A stretch of 45,236 nucleotides of DNA from Roseibacillus sp. GTDB lineage: Bacteria; Verrucomicrobiota; Verrucomicrobiia; Verrucomicrobiales; Akkermansiaceae. This document shows, piece after piece, positions 24,996 to 33,202 of this stretch. Position numbers and translations under genes: made by a program. Each line of letters starts with the position of its first letter. The stretch's first letter is position 1. The stretch spans positions 109,071 through 154,306 of the forward strand of contig NZAC01000014.1 in NCBI GenBank assembly GCA_002686085.1, given 5' to 3'. The notes beneath the pieces were generated by a model. The model did no database searches. It was not told the DNA's origin and saw nothing but the letters and a program-made list of their open reading frames with translations.

Positions 24996-25412
24996 TCAGG
25001 GAGCTGGGGCGAGAGGAGCAAACGGCGCCTTCGGGTCGCGTCCAAAGGCGGGATCGAGAGTGATTTTGGAAGGGTTCACAGCTTCCACGATACCAGAGAG
25101 ATGGATGACTTCGCCCACCTTATATTGCTCGGCCGCGGCCTTCCATTTCCCGAAATGTGCGGTCACACCGTGATCTAGTTTCACGACACAACGCGCGGGA
25201 TCAGAGGTATCCACGCCGCTGACCCGGCCACGGACAGTGACCTTCTTCTTCAGGTAATCCGGGGCAAGGGCGATAGCATTGCGGGCCTCGAACTGAGCGG
25301 CCGGACGTCCGTAGTCCATAATCCACCCCTTGCAACTGCTAAGAAGGGGGAACAGAAAGGTGAGCCCTGCTGCGAGGAGCGTAGACTTCAAACAAAACGT
25401 CGGGATGGTCAT
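24996..25412 (-). CDS. OB-fold lipoprotein (tRNA_anti-like)
   Basis: A 138-residue lipoprotein. The ATG at 25412 opens a lipoprotein signal with lipobox LSSC (C27), after FPLL. The mature part is an OB-fold of the tRNA_anti-like type: KKKVTVRGRVSGVDTSD, then RCVVKLDHGVTAHFG, and GEVIHLSGIVEAVNPSKI. In this family the OB-fold is usually a ligand-binding platform in secreted proteins, with unknown ligand. A longer in-frame reading to 25610 would give a non-secreted N-terminus and overlap the divergent ATP-grasp gene, so it is not used. Divergent from the ATP-grasp gene with about 175 bases between starts. The end has a Pro/Ala tail (KAPFAPLAPAP). Confidence 0.72.
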   Translation of the reverse strand: MTIPTFCLKSTLLAAGLTFLFPLLSSCKGWIMDYGRPAAQFEARNAIALAPDYLKKKVTVRGRVSGVDTSDPARCVVKLDHGVTAHFGKWKAAAEQYKVGEVIHLSGIVEAVNPSKITLDPAFGRDPKAPFAPLAPAP

Positions 25413-25587
25413 TGATGGCAAGGATACACCTGCCTTTCTCTCTTGGGTCATCGAAAAGAATGATCCAATCATAGGTAGGAGTGATCTGCCGGGGTCCGCC
25501 TGACCATCGTGGCCGGGGATGGAATTTCTGATGAACTTGTAAAGAGAGGAGTTGAGGGGTCGCTCTCTTCTGACATCCTGCTCTCCA

Positions 25588-26568
25588 GTGCGTGTGTGCC
25601 TTCTTACCACCCAGGACCTTGATGCGGATCCCTTTCCGCCAGATGACTGGCCGTGCGATCCGCGACCCTTTCTTCCAGAGGCGGACTGGCATGTAGAAAC
25701 TCTGGTGAAGAAAAGCTCAGCAGAAGTAGTCGCTCAGCTGGTTCAGGAGGGAAACTACGACTTATTTTTCAACCTCTGTGACGGAGCGGCGGATCAGGAT
25801 GTTCCAGGAGTAGAGGTGGTGGAAACTCTTGAGAGGCTGGGAGTGCCGTTTACCGGAGCAACCTCACAGTATTATGAGCCAACCCGTGAGGAGATGAAGG
25901 AGGCCTGCCGAAAGGAGGGAATTGCCGCCCCGGCCGCGGTGCTGGCGCGGAACGAGAATGACGTGGAGCGGGCTGCACAAACTCTTCGTTTCCCTCTTTT
26001 CGTGAAACACCATAACAGCTACGCGAGTGTGGACCTGAGCCGGAACTCGAGAGTGCAGTCACGGGCGGGGTTGCTCCAGCAGGCCCAGAAGATGATTTCA
26101 CGCTACGGAGCCGCCCTGATTGAGGAATATATCGAGGGAATCGAGTGCACGGTGCTGGTGGCGGAAAATCCGGAGGATCCGGGTCGCCCGGTGAGTTATC
26201 TTCCAATGCAGTATCGCTTTCCGGAGGGGGAAGAATTCAAGCATGAAGACCTCAAGTGGGTCGATTACGATGCGCTCTCGAGTTTTCCGGTTGAAGACCC
26301 ATTACTTGCCGATCGCCTGCGGGACGAGGCGGGTCGATTCTTCGTCGCGCTGGGGGGAGCAAGTTTTGGCCGTTGCGATGTCAGGGTAGATGCCGGGGGA
26401 ACCCCCTACTTTTTGGAGATCAATCCGAACTGCGGGGTGTATTATCCTCCCTCCGATCCGGGGAGTGCGGATCTCTGCCTGATGCAGGACCCGGCCGGAC
26501 ATGAGGGCTTCACCAGGCAACTAGTGAGAGCTGCGTTTGCGCGTCAAGGGCGGCACTGGCCGGAATGA
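25588..26568 (+). CDS. ATP-grasp ligase, D-alanine-D-alanine ligase-like
   Basis: A 326-residue ATP-grasp enzyme. The N-terminal domain begins MRVCLLTTQDLDADPFPPD, consistent with a GTG start at 25588; a TTG at 25552 would add 12 residues and cannot be excluded. Family features are NYDLFFNLCDGAADQDVPG, TGATSQYYEPTREEMKEAC, FPLFVKHHNSYASVDLS (ATP-binding Lys), LIEEYIEGIECTVLV, and the metal-binding EINPNCGVYYPPSDPGSADL near the C-terminus. This is the layout of D-Ala-D-Ala ligase-like carboxylate-amine ligases, but no D-Ala-specific signature is certain and the usual ddl neighbours (mur/fts genes) are absent. So it is likely a ligase for another peptide or natural product. It is convergent with the nucleoid-associated gene, with 9 bases between stops. 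Confidence 0.85.
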   Translation: MRVCLLTTQDLDADPFPPDDWPCDPRPFLPEADWHVETLVKKSSAEVVAQLVQEGNYDLFFNLCDGAADQDVPGVEVVETLERLGVPFTGATSQYYEPTREEMKEACRKEGIAAPAAVLARNENDVERAAQTLRFPLFVKHHNSYASVDLSRNSRVQSRAGLLQQAQKMISRYGAALIEEYIEGIECTVLVAENPEDPGRPVSYLPMQYRFPEGEEFKHEDLKWVDYDALSSFPVEDPLLADRLRDEAGRFFVALGGASFGRCDVRVDAGGTPYFLEINPNCGVYYPPSDPGSADLCLMQDPAGHEGFTRQLVRAAFARQGRHWPE

Positions 26569-26577
26569 GAGAGCAGG

Positions 26578-27642
26578 TCAGCTTTCCTTGGAGTTGAAGT
26601 AGACCTTCAGAAACCCCATGGCGCGAGTCTCGTCGAAGCCGCGCTCGATGTTACCTTCCTTGAAGTCAGGAAGGAGGCGGACTTCCACCCCGGTATCAAA
26701 CTTCATGACTCCGCCGACCTTCTTGTGGATCTTGGTCAATTCTCCGGGGTTGATCCCGAAGTCGTCGGAGAGAGGCTGGTTGTTCTCCTCTTCGAATTTC
26801 GCTTTATATTCCTTGAACTGGCTAACCATCTCAGGGTCCTTGCGCAGGACCTCTTCCTCGAATTCCTGCATGCTGAAGTGGTCCCGATTCTCAAAAAATT
26901 CAATGGCCCGATTCGCTGCCACGGTTTTTTCTGCACCCCCGCCATTCTCGCCAGTTACTGGGCTCTTGGAGCCTTGCAGGAAGGAGACAGCAAGGTCAGC
27001 TACTTGATTGGTTAGTACAGATTCATCGGTGAAAAGACGAACTCCAAGAAACTCCTGGAGCCAGAACTTGGACTGAGCTCCGGCCCGGTCGAAAGTCAGG
27101 ACATGGTAGCCATTGGCTTCATCCACGTTCAGGATGAGGCAGCCTTTGTCGATCTTGTCAGGGTTGATTCCGTGTTCGGTGGTGATGCGGAGGTCTCCAC
27201 GGTCCGACGAGATGCTGAGGAATGGTTCTACTGTTTCAGACTTCAGGATGCAGAGGGCTTCGACAGACTGTTTGCTCACTGTAGCATTGCTGATCCGTGC
27301 AATACAGAGGTCTCCTGACTTGATATTCGGATGATCGGTCTTGGCGTAGAGACGCCGGGCAAGATCGCACCCTGTTTCGAGGAAGCGACTCTTCTCCGCG
27401 AAGATATCCCGGACACAGGAAAAGGTTTCATTCTTTTCAAGGGAAGCGTGGTGGTCAAAGCGATACCGCACGTGGCTCCTGAAAGGTTTGAGGATCAATT
27501 GAGAAAACAGTTCCTGGTCTTCCTCCCGGATTTCGCAGATTTCCCGTGAAGTCTCGAGAGGCTCGTCGTTTACCCGGTTGCCAACCCGCGCGAGAACAAC
27601 TTGCCCCACGGTAGCCTTCTTGAAGCCGATATCCAGAATCAC
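26578..27642 (-). CDS. Nucleoid-associated protein, NdpA/YejK family
   Basis: A 354-residue protein that resembles the 37-kDa nucleoid-associated family (NdpA/YejK). Supporting segments are SGDLCIARI, the middle DKGCLILNVDEANGYHVLTF and AQSKFWLQEFLGVRLFTDES, and the C-terminal GVEVRLLPDFKEGNIERGFD, with the domain order of that family. Members bind DNA in the nucleoid and, in phages and some bacteria, accompany systems that affect chromosome structure; its exact role here is not known. Start is GTG at 27642. No signal peptide or membrane segment. It is convergent with the ATP-grasp gene and separated by 114 bases from the sulfatase stop. The match is by remembered motifs, so moderate confidence. 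Confidence 0.65.
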   Translation of the reverse strand: MILDIGFKKATVGQVVLARVGNRVNDEPLETSREICEIREEDQELFSQLILKPFRSHVRYRFDHHASLEKNETFSCVRDIFAEKSRFLETGCDLARRLYAKTDHPNIKSGDLCIARISNATVSKQSVEALCILKSETVEPFLSISSDRGDLRITTEHGINPDKIDKGCLILNVDEANGYHVLTFDRAGAQSKFWLQEFLGVRLFTDESVLTNQVADLAVSFLQGSKSPVTGENGGGAEKTVAANRAIEFFENRDHFSMQEFEEEVLRKDPEMVSQFKEYKAKFEEENNQPLSDDFGINPGELTKIHKKVGGVMKFDTGVEVRLLPDFKEGNIERGFDETRAMGFLKVYFNSKES

Positions 27643-27756
27643 GGGGAGAAGGTAGAAAACCTGCCGCCTGCCAACACGGGAAAAGGAGGAAAGCCATTCC
27701 CAAGCTGCTCACATCTTTTCCACAGGCTGCCGACTGCGGTTCGCAGAGCTCGTTCT

Positions 27757-29319
27757 TTATTTGCTGCCAGGCTGCTTATTGGCATTCACTCCGATGGGGG
27801 CTTGTGGCCAAGGGGTCTCTCCGGGAGCCCACTTGGTGGGCTGTTTGGCTCGCACCGCATCCACGTGTCTGACCAGCCACTTCGGAGGCTTAGTGTTCTC
27901 TTTTTGACCGTAGATGTAGGGGAGAGGAGGATCCATCAGGAGCGGTTTGTTGCCGAGCGGTGGGCGCTCACTGTCCACCTGCGCGAGCCGGGCTGCGAGG
28001 CGCTTTACGATCCCAGGATGGTCGCCTGCAACGTCGTTCTTTTCGTAGGGGTCCTTCGCGATATTGAAGAGCATATCACCCATGAGTTTCCAGTCGCCAC
28101 TGCGGATGGTGGGAACCCGGACGCTGCCGGTAACCTCGAAGACGATTTCCTTCCGTGGGCTGGCAGCTCCCCCAAAGAGCATGGCGGTCATGTCGAGCCC
28201 ATCAACCTTGGTGTCCTGGAGTGCGTTCGCCCCGGCAAGTTGGATGAAGGTTGAATAGAAGTCGGCGATGAACATCATTCCATCATGAGAGCTACGAGGC
28301 TTGGTATGGCCGGGCCAGCGTAGAAGGCAGGGAACGCGGACCCCCCCCTCGAAGGTGGTGTTTTTGGTGCCTCGCCACGGGGTGCTCATGGACTCGAGCA
28401 CTGGACCGTTATCATTGGTAAAGATGAAGAGGGTGTTGTCGCGAAATCCGTGTTTGTCGATGGCTCCTGCGATTTTTCCCACCGCGGTGTCGAGAGATCG
28501 CAGCATGCCGTCGCGAATCGCAAGAGGGTCCTTTTCTCCAGCGGGAAAATCTGCGGGGGGATTGAGAGGTCCATGAACGGCGTTGAAGGGAACGTAGAGA
28601 AAGAAGGGCCGCTTGCGGTCCCGTGCCCGGGCCTCGATGACTCTCTCGGCCTCTGCGGCGAATAGGTCGGTCGCATAGCCTTCTTCCCGGAGGGGCTTCT
28701 GGTTACGATGCCAGTCGTAGACTGCGAAACGGGCGGGCGCATTGTGAACAATGGTCTTGGTGTAGTAGTCGATACCCCAGGCATAATGTCCGTACTGGTG
28801 CATGAAGCCCTGACCCATTGGAAGGTGTTCTTCGAGCCATTCACCACAATGCCATTTACCCACCAGAGCGGTAAAATAACCGGCTTCGCGCAGAGCCTCC
28901 GCTATCGTTCTTTCCTCAGTATCAAGCGCATGAATCCGCCTCGTGGGTTCTCCCCGTTCATTGTGTGCAAGAGTCAGGCCAAGGGCTTTCAGGTAACTGG
29001 GCTTGCCAAAATCCTCTGAGCGCCAGTCCATCCAGTTTCGGAAGGCATAGCGGCCGGTGAGAAACGCGCCGCGGGTTGGTGCGCAGACGGAGTGGGTGTA
29101 GAACTGAGTCAGGCTCAGGCTCTCTCCGGCGAGTTTATCGAGGTTGGGGGTGAGTCCCTTGGTGCTCCCGTTGAAGCCTGGTTGATTCCATCCCATGTCG
29201 TCCGACATGATAAAGACGATGTTGGGCCGACTCCCGGCTTCATCGGCAGCCAACCCGGGTATGGGGGCAAGGAAAAGGGGGAAGAGCCCAGTAAGGATGA
29301 CCTTCTTCATAGTGCGCAT
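27757..29319 (-). CDS. Secreted Cys-type sulfatase, arylsulfatase B-like
   Basis: A 520-residue sulfatase. The start ATG at 29319 leads into a signal peptide (MKKVILTGLFPLFLAPIPGLA from an inner ATG at 29310, which is an equally good start). The metal pair lies in NIVFIMSDDMGWN, the signature is SVCAPTRGAFLTGRY with C79 for formylglycine and R83, then VGKWHCGEW and the C-terminal FIFTNDNGP with its metal-binding Asp-Asn. The region GQGFMHQYGHYAWGIDYYTK resembles arylsulfatase B/I/J, enzymes for N-acetylgalactosamine-4-sulfate and similar, so a sulfated glycan substrate is likely. The second sulfatase (9088-10509) belongs to another branch. Activation needs the enzyme at 57-1025. It is separated from the upstream dehydrogenase gene by a terminator. 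Confidence 0.93.
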   Translation of the reverse strand: MRTMKKVILTGLFPLFLAPIPGLAADEAGSRPNIVFIMSDDMGWNQPGFNGSTKGLTPNLDKLAGESLSLTQFYTHSVCAPTRGAFLTGRYAFRNWMDWRSEDFGKPSYLKALGLTLAHNERGEPTRRIHALDTEERTIAEALREAGYFTALVGKWHCGEWLEEHLPMGQGFMHQYGHYAWGIDYYTKTIVHNAPARFAVYDWHRNQKPLREEGYATDLFAAEAERVIEARARDRKRPFFLYVPFNAVHGPLNPPADFPAGEKDPLAIRDGMLRSLDTAVGKIAGAIDKHGFRDNTLFIFTNDNGPVLESMSTPWRGTKNTTFEGGVRVPCLLRWPGHTKPRSSHDGMMFIADFYSTFIQLAGANALQDTKVDGLDMTAMLFGGAASPRKEIVFEVTGSVRVPTIRSGDWKLMGDMLFNIAKDPYEKNDVAGDHPGIVKRLAARLAQVDSERPPLGNKPLLMDPPLPYIYGQKENTKPPKWLVRHVDAVRAKQPTKWAPGETPWPQAPIGVNANKQPGSK

Positions 29320-29369
29320 CAAAGAGGAGCGAGCAGTAGATACAAGATTTCAGTTGCGTCCTCGCCGCA

Positions 29370-29409
29370 AAAGAAAGGCCCGCTTCCCTTTTTGGAGAAA
29401 AGCGGGCCT
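29370..29409 (-). terminator. Intrinsic terminator of the Gfo/Idh/MocA gene
   Basis: On the minus strand AGGCCCGCTT (from 29409) pairs with AAGCGGGCCT (down to 29376), 10 bp with a 14-base loop, then TTCTTTT follows. It lies 45 bases after the stop of the Gfo/Idh/MocA gene and before the sulfatase start. Confidence 0.8.
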
Positions 29410-29454
29410 GTGATGATTACTGGATAGAAGCCTCAGGGCCGGTAATCCGTGGGC

Positions 29455-30828
29455 TCAGGCCTTGAGGTCGTAGCCCTCGCGTGGATCGATGGTGACCCAC
29501 TTGTTGGCCTCGTCGTGATTGGTAAATTTTCCACTCTGATCGTCCCATTTGAGCTCTTGGCCCGGGAAACGCAGCGCTACAGCGCCAAGAGCAAGGGCGG
29601 CCGACATGGGTGCAGCATACATGAAGTTGCTCCCCGGCGCGTTGATATCGCCCTTCTTGGCTGCATCCACCCACTCTCGGTGGTGATCTGTTCCCTTTAG
29701 CTTGCGATGCTCTGCCTGCCACCGAGCCGATTCCCTTGCGATGGCATCCTTGTCAAATTTAGGTCCTACAGCGACCGGCCGTGGGGTTCCGGCATGTGAA
29801 CCTCCCATGGCAGACATCTTGCTGCCAACAATGAGGCAGCCATTTCCACCCATATTGAGGCCGGGGTCGGCGCCTGCCGGAGGCTTGGGTCGTTTGCCGC
29901 CGTCATACCAGACCATCTTGATTCCCTTGGGGCAGACTTTGGTAGCAGGGAAATGGAAATGAATTACCGACCACTTGGGGTAGGCGACGCCGGCCGGGGC
30001 AGAGGCCTCAGCGGTGATCGAGGTAGGCAATGTCAGGCCACAGGTCCAGAATGCGGGGTCCATGTTGTGGCAGGCCATGTCTCCCATGGCACCTGCGCCA
30101 AAGTCCCACCACCCCCGCCATGAGAAGGGGAGGAAGCCTTTTCCAAAGGCGCGCTTTTCCATTGGTCCGACCCAGGAGTCCCAGTCGAGTCCCTTTGGCA
30201 CTGGTGCTTCTGCGGGATACTTGGTCATGCCCTGAGGCCAGATAGGCCGATTGGACCAGGAGTGCAGTTCGAGCACTTCACCAAAGGCGCCGTCATCCAT
30301 CATCTTTTTCCAGAGTTTGAGCCCCGATCCTGCGTGACCTTGGTTTCCCATCTGAGTGACAACCTTGTATTTTTTGGTTGCTTCAAGAAGAGCCATGCAT
30401 TCGCCGTAAGTACGAGCGAGTGGTTTCTGGACGTACACATGCTTTCCAAGTTTCATGGCAGCAAGAGCTGCCACCGCGTGGACATGATCAGGAGTGGAGA
30501 CGACCACGGCATCGATCTCGTCCTTGTGCTTGGCGAGCATTTCCCGGTAATCCGTGTAACGGGGAACCTTGCTGTATTTGTTGAAGTGCCCCTTCGCGCG
30601 GCCTTCATCGACGTCGCACATGGCAATGAGCTTTCCTCCACTGGAAACGGTATTGTCGAGGTCGCTGCTTCCCTTTCCTCCACAGCCAATCTGGGCAAAG
30701 CGAAGAGGTTTTCCCTTATGGTGGTCCCCATAAACTAGTTCGGCAGAACCAAGCGTAGCCGCAGCAGCGGTAGTGGTTCCAAGAAAGCGACGGCGATTAG
30801 ATTGAGCCGGTTTGGATGGTTCGGACAT
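29455..30828 (-). CDS. Tat-exported Gfo/Idh/MocA family oxidoreductase
   Basis: A 457-residue NAD(P)-dependent oxidoreductase. The N-terminus has the twin-arginine signal NRRRFLG followed by an Ala-rich hydrophobic segment, so it is probably exported with its cofactor. The Rossmann fold begins LRFAQIGCGGKGSSD, and the family site that is usually EKP reads QKPLART, a common form in exported verrucomicrobial members. Other family segments are VVSTPDHVHAVAALAAMK, WWDFGAGAMGDMACHNMDPA (catalytic His region) and the C-terminal GQELKWDDQSGKFTN. Such enzymes oxidise sugars or inositols, and the exported class often works on glycan breakdown products. It is transcribed toward the sulfatase but isolated from it by a terminator. 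Confidence 0.92.
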   Translation of the reverse strand: MSEPSKPAQSNRRRFLGTTTAAAATLGSAELVYGDHHKGKPLRFAQIGCGGKGSSDLDNTVSSGGKLIAMCDVDEGRAKGHFNKYSKVPRYTDYREMLAKHKDEIDAVVVSTPDHVHAVAALAAMKLGKHVYVQKPLARTYGECMALLEATKKYKVVTQMGNQGHAGSGLKLWKKMMDDGAFGEVLELHSWSNRPIWPQGMTKYPAEAPVPKGLDWDSWVGPMEKRAFGKGFLPFSWRGWWDFGAGAMGDMACHNMDPAFWTCGLTLPTSITAEASAPAGVAYPKWSVIHFHFPATKVCPKGIKMVWYDGGKRPKPPAGADPGLNMGGNGCLIVGSKMSAMGGSHAGTPRPVAVGPKFDKDAIARESARWQAEHRKLKGTDHHREWVDAAKKGDINAPGSNFMYAAPMSAALALGAVALRFPGQELKWDDQSGKFTNHDEANKWVTIDPREGYDLKA

Positions 30829-30995
30829 GTAAGAACTAGAGCGGCTGGAAGAGAGGTTTTCAAGAGTAAGAGTACGCAGGTGTGGTCATGAGAGTAGTCC
30901 CTTTGTGAGGGCTGGACCCAGCGATCATGGTTTGTCAGGTCCTGTTGCGGTTTTTATTGACTGGACCCACGGAGTTACCAGCCTGTCCAGATATC

Positions 30996-32234
30996 ATGAA
31001 ACTTGGCATATATGGAACCATCGCTCTGCTCGTTTTTACTGCTACAGCCAATGCGGAATGGTTCCAGTTCCGGGGCCCCGGGGGGCAGGGAGTCTCGGTT
31101 GCCAAGAACGTTCCGTTGGAGTGGGGACTTAAAAAGGGCGTAGCTTGGAAGAAGAAACTTCCCGGGAAAGGTTGGTCCTCTCCTGTGATCGGAGAGGGAA
31201 AGATTGTCATTACGTTTTCCCGGCAGGAGGGAGAGAAAGTTAGTCTGGGCGTCGTCGCTCTGGATGTAGGGAGTGGGGAGGTAGCCTGGACTCAGGATCT
31301 CTTCACTCCTGAGGCGACTGAGGTGAGAAAGCGTCATTCCAAAAATGGCCTCGCCAGTGCGACTCCCTATCTCGAGAAAGGAGTAGCCTACGTTCATTTT
31401 GGACATATGGGCACCGCTGCTCTCCGGCTCAATGATGGAGAGGTCCTCTGGAAGAAGGTCGTCAAGTATCCACCGGTGCATGGGACCGGTAGCTCTCCTG
31501 TGGTGGCGGATGGTAAAATGATTTTTAATGCGGATGGAGCGTCGGACCCGATGATCGTGGCTCTTGATCAAAAGAATGGAGAGCTGGCGTGGAAAACTCC
31601 CCGCGAGCAGAAGGTAAAGAAAACCTTTTCCTTTGGAACTCCCCTTATGATCGAGGTCGAAGGCCGCATGCAGGTAATCAGTCAGGCGAGTGGAAAGGTG
31701 GCCGCCTACGACCCTGCGAATGGCAAAGAGATATGGAAGGTTCTCTACGGCGAGGGATATTCGGTTGTGCCTCGACCAGTCTACGCGAACGAAATGCTTT
31801 ATGTGGCGACGGGATTTGACCGGTCCTCGCTTCTTGCCATCCGCCCTAAGGGAGCCGCGGGTGATGTGACCAAAAGTCACGTGGTTTTCAAGGAGGACCG
31901 CTATATCCCAAAGACGCCCAGCTTCGTTGAGAAGGGAGGCTACCTGTATCTTGTCGATGATACGGGGTCGCTTACTTGCAGGGATGGCAAAAGCGGGGAG
32001 ATGAAGTGGAGAGAGAAGATTCCCGGGAACTTTTCCTCCTCCCCTGTCCTTGTTGACGATAAGCTCTATCTGGCCACCGAGGATGGTGTGGCTTACGTGG
32101 CGACGGTTTCTCCTGAGGGTTGCGAAATGGCCTTTGAGCTGGAGATGGAAGAGCGCATCCTCGCCTCACCAGCACTCATTGACGGAGCCTTGTTCCTGCG
32201 TTCCGAGGAGCACTTGTGGAAGATCGGAGGCTGA
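30996..32234 (+). CDS. Secreted PQQ-like beta-propeller repeat protein
   Basis: A 412-residue exported protein with the start at ATG 30996 (signal peptide MKLGIYGTIALLVFTATANA). The mature part is a run of about seven repeats of the PQQ/BamB propeller type, with recurrent W-K motifs: RGPGGQGVS, KGVAWKKKLPGKGWSSPVI, VVALDVGSGEVAWTQDL, LRLNDGEVLWKKVV, IVALDQKNGELAWKT, VAAYDPANGKEIWKV and LTCRDGKSGEMKWREK. No PQQ-binding quinoprotein dehydrogenase residues can be confirmed, and the protein is shorter than true PQQ alcohol dehydrogenases. So a binding scaffold or lipoprotein-type assembly factor is more likely than an enzyme. It is divergent from the Gfo/Idh/MocA gene. Confidence 0.88.
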   Translation: MKLGIYGTIALLVFTATANAEWFQFRGPGGQGVSVAKNVPLEWGLKKGVAWKKKLPGKGWSSPVIGEGKIVITFSRQEGEKVSLGVVALDVGSGEVAWTQDLFTPEATEVRKRHSKNGLASATPYLEKGVAYVHFGHMGTAALRLNDGEVLWKKVVKYPPVHGTGSSPVVADGKMIFNADGASDPMIVALDQKNGELAWKTPREQKVKKTFSFGTPLMIEVEGRMQVISQASGKVAAYDPANGKEIWKVLYGEGYSVVPRPVYANEMLYVATGFDRSSLLAIRPKGAAGDVTKSHVVFKEDRYIPKTPSFVEKGGYLYLVDDTGSLTCRDGKSGEMKWREKIPGNFSSSPVLVDDKLYLATEDGVAYVATVSPEGCEMAFELEMEERILASPALIDGALFLRSEEHLWKIGG

Positions 32235-32291
32235 TTGGGAGATGCTGCTCTCGTCTCAACAAGAGGGAAGTCCTGCTGGGTTTGAGAGAAG

Positions 32292-32936
32292 TTATTGGCC
32301 CGAACTGGTTTCCGGATCGACTGAGAGGAGAGATGACCTTCGGGGAGAAGGGTTCAGGGGAGAGGGGCCCCGGAGTCGCCGTCCAATCACCTCAAGCTGA
32401 ACTTCGCGCGCTTTTTTTGTGCCATCGCGAAGGACGATCTGCCACAGGCGGGTTCGATCGCTTGGAACGGAGGGGATAAGCAGGAGGCTGAGCACCCCGG
32501 CGTGGGTGATATCGCTTTTGCTAGGGGCGGCATCGCTGGACGGATGCGAGTGAAAAGACCCAATGATCTTGGAGTCGCGGTTGTCTGCGGCTTTTCGAAC
32601 ACGCTGGACGCTGCGAGGAGATAACTCGTAGGAGTGAGAACGATTACTTGCGTTTTCAACAAAGAATAGTTCAAGGGATCTGCTATTGTCAGCATGTTGG
32701 AGGATGGCTCCACAAACTTCACGGTTTCCCTCTGCAGCGGCCGCCCGGGCCTCTCGTTTGAGTCGGAGATTTTCTGGCAGCGAAAGTTGGTAGGAGGATG
32801 TTACCCATTGCGGATCAAGGTAGGGGCGGTCCGCATAGGGCGGTCGATGCTGGCACGCGGAAACCACGAAGGCGCAGGCCAGAACAAGACCAGTGGAACA
32901 AAATCGCAGGTTGTGTAGATGGTTATTTGTATTCAA
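32292..32936 (-). CDS. Secreted lipoprotein with a JAMM (Mov34/JAB1) metalloprotease domain
   Basis: A 214-residue protein if begun at TTG 32936; the frame stays open to 33185 but the extra part is not coding-like. The start gives a lipoprotein signal: hydrophobic GLVLACAFVVSAC with C28 as the lipidated residue. The mature protein has the zinc-metalloprotease JAMM motif HSHP (H129, H131) with S139 and D142 seven and ten residues later, and a preceding Glu (E73 in REVCGAIL), so all metal and catalytic residues are present. JAMM proteins cleave isopeptide or other amide bonds or remove ubiquitin-like tags in many systems, and bacterial ones are normally cytoplasmic. A lipoprotein form is unusual. 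The C-terminus is Ser/Pro-rich. It is convergent with the propeller gene. Confidence 0.78.
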   Translation of the reverse strand: MNTNNHLHNLRFCSTGLVLACAFVVSACQHRPPYADRPYLDPQWVTSSYQLSLPENLRLKREARAAAAEGNREVCGAILQHADNSRSLELFFVENASNRSHSYELSPRSVQRVRKAADNRDSKIIGSFHSHPSSDAAPSKSDITHAGVLSLLLIPSVPSDRTRLWQIVLRDGTKKAREVQLEVIGRRLRGPSPLNPSPRRSSLLSVDPETSSGQ

Positions 32937-33164
32937 CAACTCCGCCGTTCTAACCGTTTTCCTCGTTGTGAGCCTGGAGGGGATCTTCCGCGTGCCGCCG
33001 ATCTGGATTCCAGTGACTGGACCACGTTCCATTGACAGGCCGGTAAAGCGGCTCCATGTCAGAGTCTTTCGGGGACGACTTCGCGAAGGGGCTTCCACTA
33101 CATCTGGATTTGAGGGTCGATTCCGCCAAGATGACTGAGTCTCGAAAGATCTGAGTGGGAGCTT

Positions 33165-33197
33165 GCCTGACTGTAGTTTGCACAATCCGAGTCAGGC
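33165..33197 (-). terminator. Weak hairpin after the TPR-like gene
   Basis: GCCTGAC (33165-33171) pairs with GTCAGGC (33191-33197), a 7-bp stem with a 19-base loop, directly after the stop of the minus-strand gene at 33203. No T-run. It may be a terminator. Confidence 0.3.
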
Positions 33198-33202
33198 TGG
33201 GA

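Noticed and set aside
32937-33185. N-terminal extension of the JAMM lipoprotein
   Set aside because: The added residues are Arg/Ser-rich without a domain and would bury the lipoprotein signal.
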